Assembly (NCBI GenBank): GCA_903822005.1
Contig: CAIJNL010000002.1
Span: 62,001-126,000, forward strand
Direction: 5' to 3'
DNA length: 64,000 nucleotides
DNA from: an uncultured Nitrospiraceae bacterium
Lineage (GTDB): Bacteria > Nitrospirota > Thermodesulfovibrionia > Thermodesulfovibrionales > Dissulfurispiraceae
Positions within the stretch are counted from its first letter, which is position 1; the number at the start of each line of letters is the position of its first letter. The notes below the pieces were generated by a model. The model saw nothing but the letters and a program-made list of their open reading frames with translations, was not told where the DNA came from and did no database searches. Below, piece by piece: positions 41,448-49,335 of this stretch. Made by a program: the position numbers and the translations under genes.

Positions 41448-43483
41448 TCACCCGTTCACGCTCCATATCCCGGTCTTTATCCATATTGATGGCAATCATC
41501 ACTTTATTTATCGCGTTTGTCGTGCCGGCCAGCTATTTCATAATTGCCTATCAATACATGGATGGCAGCATCGACACCGAGATTGAACTATCTGCGCGGG
41601 CCATTGAATCACTTGTTATGAATAATCCTTCCTCCTGGCAATTCGAAGAGATGCGCATGCATGATTTATTGGAGCGGCTCGTGCATGATGAAGGTGAGAT
41701 AAGGATAATCAGGGACATGCGTGGAAATATCCTGGCCCGAATAGCGCCCCCTGTTGCCCAACCATTATTGACGCGCGCTCATCCGATCTACGATGCCGGC
41801 ACCCAGGTAGCAATCATCGAGATTTCCCGCTCCCTGTTTCCTGCTATTGTCCACACCGTCATAATCGGCGCGGTTTCCGTTCTGGCGTCAATTATCGTCT
41901 TTGTCCTTTTCACTGTTTATCCCTTACGCGCAATGAAAGAGTCTTATCAGTCAATGTTGAACAGTGAAAGCCGTCTGCGCAGGGCTGAGAAAGTGGCCAA
42001 TTTCGGCAACTGGGAAATTGACTTGGAGAATCACTTTGTTTACGCCTCAGAGGGAGCAATGGTTATTTATGGTCATGATGGCGATAGCCTGCAATTGTCT
42101 GAAGTTCAAAAGATTCCCTTGCCCGAATACCGCCCCGCCCTCGACTCTGCCTTAAAAGAGCTTATCGAAAACGGCAAGCCGTATAACGTGGAATATAAAA
42201 TCCGCCGGAAAACCGACAACAGGATAATCTCTATACAGTCATTTGCAGAATATGATGCTTCGAACAGGATTGTGTTTGGCGTCATCCATGATGTAACCTC
42301 GCACAAAAAAGCTGAAGAGGAAAAAGAAAAACTTGAGGCCCAGCTTCTCCAATCACAAAAAATGGAACTGATCGGACAGCTTGCAGGCGGCATAGCGCAC
42401 GACTTCAACAATATTCTTACCGCAATCTCTGGATTCGGGTTTCTGCTGAAACTGCAGTTAAAGGAGAGCGACTCCGGGACTGGTTACATAAATCAGATTA
42501 TGGAAGCAGCTGAACGCGCAGCGGGCCTTACGCAAAGTCTGCTGGCCTTCAGCAGAAAACAGCATAGCAATCCGCAGCCTGCAGACCTCAACGCTATTAT
42601 CCAAAAGGCCGAAAATATGCTCGGCACTATTATCGGAGAGGATATTCATCTCCAGCTGAATCTGACGGACCAAAACACTTCCGTCTGCGCTGACGGCAAC
42701 CAGATGGCCCAGATCCTGATGAATCTGTGTGCCAATGCAAGAGACGCTATTCATAATGGCGGCGATATAATTATCGGCACCGAGCGGGTGGTCATTGACG
42801 AAGCCTTTATCAAGATGCACGGCTACGGCAGCACGGGCAATTATGTATTAATGACCGTGGCCGACAGCGGAATCGGCATGGACGAGCAGACCCGACAGAG
42901 AATATTTGAGCCTTTTTTCACGACCAAGCCGGTCGGAAAGGGAACCGGACTCGGCCTGTCAATGGTCTACGGCATAGTGCAGCAGCATGCGGGACTTATC
43001 GATACCTATAGTGAGGTTGGAAAAGGGACCACCTTTAAAGTTTATCTGCCTGCGTTAGAAACCGGTATTCAAAACCAGGAATCCCTCGATCTTTTCGCTC
43101 ACACAGGCTGCACCGAGACACTACTCGTGGTTGATGATGATATCTCCCTTAGAAAGGCGCTTGCCGGAATGCTTAAAGAGTTTGGATATACGGTGATAGA
43201 GGCTCATGATGGAAACGACGCGGTAGAAAAGTTCAGGGCGTTCAGGGATAACATTCATCTGGTCCTTATGGATGTCATAATGCCGAACAAGGGCGGAGGA
43301 GAGGCATATCACGAGATCAAGGCAATACAGCCATCTGTAAAAATTTTACTGACCAGCGGCTATACCGGCGATTATTTGTCGGGCCAGATGCTGATGGAAG
43401 AACATGTGCACTTTATCTCAAAACCAATTTCGCCAAAATTACTTTATGAAAAGATCCGAAGCGTATTGAAAAACGGCGACTAA
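41444..43483 (+). CDS. Hybrid sensor histidine kinase with receiver domain (679 aa)
   Basis: Two membrane helices (residues about 13-36 and 134-160) flank a roughly 100-residue periplasmic sensor. Residues 175-290 form a PAS domain. HisKA has phospho-acceptor His319 in GGIAHDFNN. The ATPase domain has NARDAI, DSGIGMD and [11 protein letters not shown]. The C-terminal receiver has LLVVDDD and Asp610 in LVLMDVIMP. No output domain is attached, so phosphotransfer to another regulator is expected. Coupled with the PstS-like gene and divergent from the cytochrome/dehydrogenase genes, it probably controls them. Confidence 0.92.
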   Translation: MITRSRSISRSLSILMAIITLFIAFVVPASYFIIAYQYMDGSIDTEIELSARAIESLVMNNPSSWQFEEMRMHDLLERLVHDEGEIRIIRDMRGNILARIAPPVAQPLLTRAHPIYDAGTQVAIIEISRSLFPAIVHTVIIGAVSVLASIIVFVLFTVYPLRAMKESYQSMLNSESRLRRAEKVANFGNWEIDLENHFVYASEGAMVIYGHDGDSLQLSEVQKIPLPEYRPALDSALKELIENGKPYNVEYKIRRKTDNRIISIQSFAEYDASNRIVFGVIHDVTSHKKAEEEKEKLEAQLLQSQKMELIGQLAGGIAHDFNNILTAISGFGFLLKLQLKESDSGTGYINQIMEAAERAAGLTQSLLAFSRKQHSNPQPADLNAIIQKAENMLGTIIGEDIHLQLNLTDQNTSVCADGNQMAQILMNLCANARDAIHNGGDIIIGTERVVIDEAFIKMHGYGSTGNYVLMTVADSGIGMDEQTRQRIFEPFFTTKPVGKGTGLGLSMVYGIVQQHAGLIDTYSEVGKGTTFKVYLPALETGIQNQESLDLFAHTGCTETLLVVDDDISLRKALAGMLKEFGYTVIEAHDGNDAVEKFRAFRDNIHLVLMDVIMPNKGGGEAYHEIKAIQPSVKILLTSGYTGDYLSGQMLMEEHVHFISKPISPKLLYEKIRSVLKNGD

Positions 43484-43499
43484 GCCGGTACGGATTGTT

Positions 43500-43620
43500 C
43501 ACTGGTCGCAGAAGCGCAGGCAATATCCGCTTGTATGAGAGGCTTGGTTACCGGACATTTCGCACTGATATTTTGTCGCCGCAGGTTGAGCTGGTATATA
43601 TGGAAAAGCTTCGTCAGTAA
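43500..43620 (+). pseudogene. C-terminal remnant of a GNAT acetyltransferase
   Basis: Reading to TAA 43618-43620 gives GNIRLYERLGYRTFRTDIL and ends VYMEKLRQ, the usual GNAT C-terminal motif (N-x-x-A-x-x-LYExLGF). No upstream part of the gene exists: the preceding sequence is the kinase stop. So the fragment is the remainder of a deleted gene. Confidence 0.65.
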
Positions 43621-43744
43621 TTGTCCGGTCGAATAATAGCCTTCGTAGCCATTTTTAGTTTGAATCCCACTCTTTTTTGTTGACTCTGTTTTGATTTTAC
43701 ACTCTGATGCATGAAAATGAATTGAGCACAGGAGGCACTCTATC

Positions 43745-43909
43745 ATGAAATTTACAATTACTACAGATGAAGACGGCATGTATATAGCAGAATGCCCGTC
43801 AATACCAGGTTGTGTCAGTCAGGGCACGACAGCGGAGGAAGCAGAAAGAAATATTCAGGATGCCATAAAAGAATGCCTTGCGGTTCGTGCGGAAAATGCC
43901 AAAAGATAA
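43745..43909 (+). CDS. HicB-like antitoxin-family protein, orphan (54 aa)
   Basis: AGGAGG lies ten bases upstream of ATG 43745. The product starts MKFTITTDEDGMYIAECPSI, then PGCVSQGTTAEEAERNIQDA, the standard UPF0150/HicB fold with its partial RNase-H-like strands. No HicA toxin gene lies next to it and the DNA-binding C-terminus is absent. It overlaps the YbaK-type gene by 14 bases. It may act as a solitary regulator or be left over from a toxin pair. Confidence 0.75.
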   Translation: MKFTITTDEDGMYIAECPSIPGCVSQGTTAEEAERNIQDAIKECLAVRAENAKR

Positions 43910-44381
43910 ACTACCTGTAACGCAGGCAGTACGCGCCCTGAGAGCAGCGGGCATTCGATTTACCGACCATCCTTACGCATATGAAGAGCGCGGCGGCACC
44001 GAGGTATGCGCCCGCGAACTGAATGTCGATGAACACAGCGTAATCAAGACACTCATTATGGAAGATGACAAAAAGAGCCCCTTGATAGTCCTGATGCATG
44101 GTGACATGCAAGTCTCTACCAAAGAACTCGCGAGATTGATCGGGACAAAGACCGTCACCCCCTGCTCTCCTGAAACAGCAAACAGGCACACTGGCTATGT
44201 TGTTGGCGGCACCTCTCCATTCGGCACTCGCAGGCAGATGCCGGTTTATATGGAAGAAACAATCCCTGACCTGGCGCGGATTTATATCAATGGAGGCAAA
44301 AAGGGCTACCTCGTTGGCATGGACCCAAAAGACGTTATCAAAATCCTGCAGCCAAGGCTGATCAGGGTCGCTATCCCCTGA
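43896..44381 (+). CDS. ybaK: YbaK/EbsC-type Cys-tRNA(Pro) deacylase (161 aa)
   Basis: ATG 43896 was chosen since the family begins a few residues before TQAVRALRAAGI. Typical motifs follow: FTDHPYAYEERGGTEVCARE, SVIKTLIMED, KELARLIGTKTVTPC and GGTSPFGTRRQMPVYMEE, then YINGGKKGYLVGMDP. The active-site Lys and GxSPFG loop are intact. The enzyme hydrolyses misacylated Cys-tRNA(Pro). Length 161 is normal. Confidence 0.92.
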   Translation: MPKDKLPVTQAVRALRAAGIRFTDHPYAYEERGGTEVCARELNVDEHSVIKTLIMEDDKKSPLIVLMHGDMQVSTKELARLIGTKTVTPCSPETANRHTGYVVGGTSPFGTRRQMPVYMEETIPDLARIYINGGKKGYLVGMDPKDVIKILQPRLIRVAIP

Positions 44382-44417
44382 ATTGTCCGGCAGATTTCAT
44401 CTCGTCGCTCTTTACGA

Positions 44418-44430
44418 TATAATTAATCTA
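44418..44430 (+). promoter_or_regulatory. Perfect −10 box directly before the transporter ATG
   Basis: TATAAT at 44418-44423 lies six bases before ATG 44430, so transcription would start at or next to the ATG, giving a leaderless mRNA. No Shine-Dalgarno is present. The −35 region is weak. Confidence 0.5.
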
Positions 44431-45392
44431 TGTCTTTATCCATACTTCTGGGGCTTGCTGTCGGCATGGCCTTCGGATACGTCGCGCAGCGCGGACGCTT
44501 CTGAATGCTCTCGGCCTCTTACGAGGTCGTGAGCGGCCGTGAGCCGTATATGCTTAGGACCTACCTCCTGGCCGTGCTGGTGCAGATGCTTGCGGTCAAT
44601 GTGCTTGCAGAATTCGGATACCTGCATGTGACCGTACCCGAAAATTTCGGGTTTGCGACCATTGCCGCAGGATTCCTATTCGGCATAGGTATGGTCCTTT
44701 CCGTGGGATGCGCGGGCGCCGTATTCTTCCGCGCCGGAGAGGGCAAACTAGATTATCTATGGGTCGTATGCGCATTCGCTGTCGGGGTCTGGCTGAGCAA
44801 TGACTGGATAGTTGAACCGGTACATAAATTATTTCATATCACGTGGCTTTCCACCTCGGTATACAGGGCCCTTGATATCGACCGTCTTCTCTTCATTCCG
44901 GTATTTATGCTTGCGGTTATTATCTGGGTATTACGGGTCGGGAACCATCCCTACAAAGGGGGATGGAAATGGCAATATACCGGTTTATTTATTGGCCTGA
45001 TCGGTACCGCCGCCTGGACGGTAAGAGCAGCTGATGGAAAGCCCTACGGCCTCGGCATGATGCAGGGCAGCGACGGATTGATGTCCCTGCTTTTAGAGGG
45101 AGACCTGAGCGGACTGGACGGCAGTCTTTTCATGGTACTTGGAGTTCCGCTCGGTTCGTTCATTGCCTCGCGCCTTTACGGCATGTCACCCGGCAGGCCA
45201 CTTACATCTAACAGGATTTGGCGGGCCCTTGCGGGTGGACTGTTGATGGGCGTCTCAGCCGCCATAGCAATGGGCGACAATGTCCTTCACGGACTAAGCG
45301 GCGTTCCGATTTTCGCGCTGAGCAGCTTCAGTTTCATGGTCTCCGCCTTTTTTGGGGTATGGGCAGGGGTAAAGCTGAACTGGTTCAAATAG
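44430..45392 (+). CDS. YeeE/YedE-family transporter with in-frame UGA as selenocysteine (320 aa)
   Basis: From ATG 44430 the frame gives AVGMAFGYVAQRGRF, then TGA at 44502-44504 (codon 25), then MLSASYEVVSGREPYMLRTY and nine or so further membrane helices to 45392. The family has a conserved Cys at exactly this point of its first helix (QRGxFC), so U25 replaces it. A SECIS-like hairpin follows at the correct distance. Starting at ATG 44505 instead would discard the conserved N-terminal helix and has no ribosome site. Cys94 in LSVGCAGA matches a second conserved Cys; the third (usually GC in the last helix region) is Asp here (AIAMGDNVLHGLSG). Family members move thiosulfate or selenium-related anions. 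Confidence 0.88.
44502..44543 (+). promoter_or_regulatory. Bacterial SECIS element
   Basis: After UGA 44502 the RNA folds: CUC 44508-44510 with GAG 44541-44543; CGGCC 44512-44516 with GGCCG 44535-44539; one U/C mismatch; CUUACG 44518-44523 with CGUGAG 44528-44533; apical loop AGGU 44524-44527. A GGU in the loop about 20 nt from the UGA and an unpaired U in the stem are the known features read by SelB in E. coli fdhF. Confidence 0.85.
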
Positions 45393-45457
45393 GGCCTGCG
45401 GAAATCTTTTTCCTTTTTTGCTATAATGTATTCTAAAAAAACGGAGGGGATTTCACT

Positions 45458-45829
45458 ATGCAGAAGAAAATGCTTGAACTGATAGTGTCAACAGACGAAG
45501 GACAGATATATGTTGAAGGACCTGAGTACAATAATGACGCTGGTGAACCGCTGAGGCCTTTTATTTCTGTCGCACCGGACCAGTTGGACACTCTCAACCA
45601 GTGGATGCTTGATGCGAAAGCAGAACTTATTAAAGGGCACGACATGCAGAAGAAGATGGTTGAATTTATTGTGTCAACTGGTGAAGGGCAGATATATGTT
45701 GAAGGGCCGGAATTCACCACTGACGCCGGCGAACCGGTAAGGGACTATATTAGCGTCTGGCCTGATCAGGTTGATTTTCTTATTCAGTGGCTGCTTGAGG
45801 CAAAGACAGAACTTCTCGCTTCAAAATAG
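45458..45829 (+). CDS. Tandem-duplicated small protein of unknown function (123 aa)
   Basis: GGAGGGG is upstream of ATG 45458. The protein consists of two copies of one about 60-residue unit: residues 1-60 and 63-123 both read MQKKMxEHIVST-x-EGQIYVE (MQKKMLELIVSTDEGQIYVE and MQKKMVEFIVSTGEGQIYVE), then GPEY/F, DAGEP, and a D-Q-x-x-x-x-x-QWxLxAKxEL end. This is a recent gene-unit duplication and in-frame fusion. It is short, soluble and acidic. No family is recognised. Confidence 0.7.
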   Translation: MQKKMLELIVSTDEGQIYVEGPEYNNDAGEPLRPFISVAPDQLDTLNQWMLDAKAELIKGHDMQKKMVEFIVSTGEGQIYVEGPEFTTDAGEPVRDYISVWPDQVDFLIQWLLEAKTELLASK

Positions 45830-45852
45830 ACAAGCAATTAATTTCGCTTTTT

Positions 45853-45889
45853 AAAAAAGGCCCCGCGGGGTAAATGCGGGGCCTTTTTC
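45853..45889. terminator. Strong rho-independent terminator
   Basis: AAAAAAGGCCCCGC (45853-45866) pairs with GCGGGGCCTTTTT (45876-45888). The T-run and GC-rich stem work in both directions, between the duplicated small-protein gene and the convergent SprT-like gene. Confidence 0.92.
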
Positions 45890-45903
45890 AATATCAGCAT
45901 GTT

Positions 45904-46596
45904 TCAGCGCCATGTCCTGCGCTCCCAGTCGACTGCCCTCTCATAATCCCTGAACATCTTCTCCCTGCGTCTGAATTCAGCTGAATGAACACAACGCCTT
46001 GAACCGTTCTTTTGTATGGCGATGCCTGCATGCAGCATCTCATGATACACCACATACTTGATAAAATAACGCGGCACCCTGCTGTTGTCCATTACCGGAT
46101 TTATCCTTATAAGGTTGGGGCCGGCGCTATAGCTGCCCAGCGTTCTTTTTCTGACAGCATACCGGGCTTTCCCGCTTCCCCAGGTAATACCCGCTTCTAT
46201 CTCCCCGCAAAAATATTCGCGATTGACTTCATCGTACAGCTCCTTAAGATCATGATATCTTCCCCCGGTCTTCAGGGATACTTTTTGCGGTGGTTTTCGG
46301 CGGATACAGGAGTTGTTATCCCTTATGAAGCGCCTGAAAAGAGGCATGCTGTTTCGCCTTTTTTTTATAAAACCGGCCATCTCATCGATCACATCCGGTC
46401 CCGCATTCAAAAACATTGAATGGAGCCGTACATGCATTACTCCATCCCGCAATCTTGCCGAAAGCATGCTCGATGAGTTTTCCGTAAGTACGAGCGACAC
46501 CGGCCTGCCAAGGCCCTTTTCGAGCGCCCTGGAAAGAGAATTCTCCGTATTGGCAAATAGTATGCTTAGCTGGTGCTGCCCGTTCTCTTTTTGCAT
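45904..46596 (-). CDS. SprT-like zinc metalloprotease (230 aa)
   Basis: The C-terminal half has the zincin motif YHEMLHAGI (HExxH) and a later HSAEFRRREK, where the third zinc ligand is expected, and the SprT-type pattern LKELYDEVNREYFCGEIEAG, ITWG, followed by LGSYSAGPNLIRINP. The N-terminal 110 residues are less conserved and predicted to be helical. SprT-like proteins are cytosolic or DNA-associated proteases. Bacterial members are mostly uncharacterised. Confidence 0.8.
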   Translation of the reverse strand: MQKENGQHQLSILFANTENSLSRALEKGLGRPVSLVLTENSSSMLSARLRDGVMHVRLHSMFLNAGPDVIDEMAGFIKKRRNSMPLFRRFIRDNNSCIRRKPPQKVSLKTGGRYHDLKELYDEVNREYFCGEIEAGITWGSGKARYAVRKRTLGSYSAGPNLIRINPVMDNSRVPRYFIKYVVYHEMLHAGIAIQKNGSRRCVHSAEFRRREKMFRDYERAVDWERRTWR

Positions 46597-46671
46597 ATTA
46601 ATAAATAATATACCATCTTCAGCATGCCTGCTTCCATTTCAGTTTCTCTTTTCTGTGATAATATTAAACAT

Positions 46672-46807
46672 ATGGAGAGAGCAAAGATACTAATCGTCGA
46701 GGATGAAGCCAGGATTTCTGGTGGAGGTGATGGCCGGCAAAGTTGAAGTAACAAGCAGTATAAATGAGGGCTCCGTCTTCAGAATATCCCTGCCTTTTAC
46801 TGTATAA
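46672..46807 (+). pseudogene. Fused remnant of response regulator and histidine kinase genes
   Basis: ATG 46672 begins MERAKILIVEDEARI, a response-regulator N-terminus, and breaks off after about 15 codons. From 46721, in a different frame, VEVMAGKVEVTSSINEGSVF, then RISLPFTV, the last segment of a histidine-kinase ATPase domain, ends at TAA 46807. A deletion has removed everything between, about two genes' worth, and joined them near 46,718. Confidence 0.75.
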
Positions 46808-46831
46808 TATTACTTAGAGGAATATAGGAAT

Positions 46832-47371
46832 ATGAATACCCTTGATATAATAGTCCTGATTGTTATAGGCCTTTCTACCGCCTACGGTATCTGGAAGGGT
46901 TTGATAAAGCAAGTATTCAGCATAGCCGGGATAATAGCCGGTTATGTGGTCGCCACTCAATATTATATCCCTTTCTCGGCATATCTGAAGTTCGGTGATC
47001 CAAACCTGGCCAAGATTGTCAGCTTCATCATTATCTTTATAGGCTGCGTTATCATCGCGACCATCCTCGCTTTTACTGTTAACAAGATATTCAGGCTGCC
47101 AGGCCTCGGTTTTATCAACAGCTTTCTGGGCGGGGTCATCGGATTTCTTAAAGGCTTCCTGCTCGTGGCCGTCGCCGTTATCGTGCTTATTGCCCTGCTT
47201 TCTGCCGAGAACACGCTTTTGAGCAAGTCCGTCACAGTCCCTTATATTCTGAGGGGAATCAATACCGCCGAGAATATGATCCCACGGGACATTAAGTCTC
47301 AATACAATAAAAAAGTCGAAGACCTGAAAAAAGAGATGTCAGGCGAACAGGTACATAATAAAAAGAAGTAG
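46832..47371 (+). CDS. cvpA: CvpA family membrane protein (179 aa)
   Basis: The product starts MNTLDIIVLIVIGLSTAYGI, then WKGLIKQVFSIAGIIAGYVV, the typical CvpA N-terminus, with four hydrophobic helices. The later GLGFINSFLGGVIGFLKGFL stretch is also family-like. CvpA proteins affect envelope stability and colicin V export in E. coli. GAGGAA precedes ATG 46832. Confidence 0.85.
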   Translation: MNTLDIIVLIVIGLSTAYGIWKGLIKQVFSIAGIIAGYVVATQYYIPFSAYLKFGDPNLAKIVSFIIIFIGCVIIATILAFTVNKIFRLPGLGFINSFLGGVIGFLKGFLLVAVAVIVLIALLSAENTLLSKSVTVPYILRGINTAENMIPRDIKSQYNKKVEDLKKEMSGEQVHNKKK

Positions 47372-47592
47372 AGACCATCGACCTTATAATCGCACGCCAT
47401 TAATCCACCTTCCGCGCATTATCAGGAAATAATCATTTATCTCGCAATCATCTCTACCATTTCTTCGCCAGTCCCTGCTTCATAATTTCTTAAATGTTTG
47501 TTATTAATATATAGGTATAGATTACACGGGGTATTGACACGCATCATTGATGCTTATACCTTGTAAGTATCAACCAGAGGAGGAAAATAATA
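47372..47592 (+). promoter_or_regulatory. Promoter region of the efflux operon
   Basis: No gene is seen in 47,372-47,592. TTGACA (47534-47539) and TATACC (47555-47560) lie 15 bases apart, or TACCTT at 17, before the GAGGAGG site and ATG 47593. An operator could not be identified with confidence. Confidence 0.45.
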
Positions 47593-47985
47593 ATGAAAAA
47601 GATTCTATTAGTAACCATGGCCGTAATTCTTTTGATAGCAGGCACGGTTTACGCGAAGGGGCTTGAGGTCAAGCAGAAAACCGGCGACGTCAATGTGACC
47701 GTAACCATGGACAAGAACCCGCCTGCTACAGGGATAAACAATCTGCAGGTGGATATTAAGGACGCCTCGGGCAAGAACGTCACAGACGCAAAGGTGCGTG
47801 TGGACTACTCCATGCCCGCTATGCCAGGCATGGGTGCCATGAATTACAAGACCGACGCGGTGTTGAACGGACAGACTTATGCCGCAAAACTCAATATCTC
47901 GATGTCAGGACCCTGGAATATAGTCGTGCGGATCACAAAGGGTGGCAAGACATCATCCGTCAAGTTCAATGTCGACGTTCAGTAA
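47593..47985 (+). CDS. YtkA/FixH-like exported protein of a metal-efflux operon (130 aa)
   Basis: A signal peptide (residues 1-21, KKILLVTMAVILLIAGTVYA) is followed by an about 105-residue beta-sandwich with QVDIKDASGKNVTDAKVRVD and a Met-rich loop SMPAMPGMGAMNYKTD. YtkA/FixH-like domains with such Met-rich loops often accompany copper or silver Cus-type efflux systems and may bind Cu(I). The operon continues with TolC-, CusB- and CusA-like genes. Confidence 0.85.
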   Translation: MKKILLVTMAVILLIAGTVYAKGLEVKQKTGDVNVTVTMDKNPPATGINNLQVDIKDASGKNVTDAKVRVDYSMPAMPGMGAMNYKTDAVLNGQTYAAKLNISMSGPWNIVVRITKGGKTSSVKFNVDVQ

Positions 47986-49312
47986 CAAAGCTTCAATTTC
48001 GGACAGATACCTGGCAGCAGGCGGCTCAAAGCCGCCTGCTGCATCGGGTTTGTCTCTATGCCTGATTCTTCTGTTTCTCGCCTGCTTCTTTCTCACTGCT
48101 TCTCCGGTTTCAGCTGCTGATCTGAATCTTCAGCAGTTAATAAACGAGGCTCAGAGCAATAGCCCGGAACTTCAGGCGGCACGTTACAAGGCGTCAGCAG
48201 CCGGTTTCCGTGTACCTCAGGTAGAATCCTTACCCGACCCGATAATCACGTTTGGTTACCAGAATGATGGCCTCAGCAAATATACGTACGGCAAGGAACA
48301 AGAGTCCCAATGGATGTTCACTGCCTCACAAGCGGTCCCCTTTCCCGGCAAACTTTCATTAAAAGGCAAGGCCGCAACCAAAGAAGCGGAAAGCCTGGGA
48401 GCAAGCTATGAGGCCGCCAGGCTGAAACTTGTTTCCCGCATAAAGGAGATATATTTCGATCTTTATGCGGCATACAAAACTATCGATCTTCTGGGTGAGA
48501 GGACTGATCTCTTCACGGCAATAGAAGGAGCAGCTCTGGCAAGATATTCGGCAGGCAAAGGTTCCCAGCAGGAAGTTCTGATGGCCCAGACCGAGAAATA
48601 CATGATCATCGAAAAAGAAACAATGCTTCGTCAGAAGATAGAGACCCTTGAGGCAGCACTCAATACTGCTCTCGGCAGGCGCGCCAATTCTCCTCTCGGC
48701 AGACCCATTGACCTTGCATTGACATATGTACCCGATACCCTTGATGAATTGATTCTGATCAGCGTTGACAAATCGCCGGAGCTTGGTTCAAAAGACAAGA
48801 TGATCTCAGCTGCCGAGGCCAAGCTTGCTTTCACAAAAAAGGATTATATACCTGATTTCATTTTTACCGGGGGTTATAACGCACGCGGCAATGGCTTCAA
48901 CAGCATGTGGAGTTTCACCACAGGCATTAATATACCTATCTTCGCTTTAAGCAAGCAGCTCAACGCGGAAAAAGAGGCTGATGCATCCCTGGCAGAGGCA
49001 AGGAAAATGATGGAATCGACCATGCTCGCTGTTACAGCATCGATAAGGGAGAATTACTCCATGCTAAAAACCGCTGAAAGGCTGCTGCCGCTTTATAAAG
49101 ACGGCATTATACCAAAGGGAATGCAGGACGTGGATCTCTCGCTTTCGAACTATAAAACCGGCACAACCGATACTCTGACCGTAATTACACGGCTTAAGTC
49201 TGTCATAGATTACGAGATTGCATACTGGAACCAGTTTTCCGAACATGAAAAAGCTGTGGCACGGATAGAGTCAATCACAGGACTTACTTTCGGCTCGCTA
49301 AAAAGCGAATAA
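47969..49312 (+). CDS. Outer-membrane efflux protein, TolC/CusC family (447 aa)
   Basis: It overlaps the previous gene by 17 bases. ATG 47969 was preferred to 47942. A hydrophobic region at residues 28-50 (LCLILLFLACFFLTASPVSA) is an exported signal. Two halves of a TolC repeat show: INEAQSNSPELQAARYKASA and ISVDKSPELGSKDKMISAAE. Long coiled regions between them form the periplasmic tunnel. It provides the outer-membrane exit of the efflux system encoded downstream. Confidence 0.9.
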   Translation: MSTFSNKASISDRYLAAGGSKPPAASGLSLCLILLFLACFFLTASPVSAADLNLQQLINEAQSNSPELQAARYKASAAGFRVPQVESLPDPIITFGYQNDGLSKYTYGKEQESQWMFTASQAVPFPGKLSLKGKAATKEAESLGASYEAARLKLVSRIKEIYFDLYAAYKTIDLLGERTDLFTAIEGAALARYSAGKGSQQEVLMAQTEKYMIIEKETMLRQKIETLEAALNTALGRRANSPLGRPIDLALTYVPDTLDELILISVDKSPELGSKDKMISAAEAKLAFTKKDYIPDFIFTGGYNARGNGFNSMWSFTTGINIPIFALSKQLNAEKEADASLAEARKMMESTMLAVTASIRENYSMLKTAERLLPLYKDGIIPKGMQDVDLSLSNYKTGTTDTLTVITRLKSVIDYEIAYWNQFSEHEKAVARIESITGLTFGSLKSE

Positions 49313-49335
49313 TTTTTAAAACGGGGAATATCTAT

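Noticed and set aside
44505-45392. Annotating the transporter from the ATG after the TGA
   Set aside because: No Shine-Dalgarno, loss of the conserved first helix, and a SECIS-like hairpin in the right place favour recoding of the UGA.
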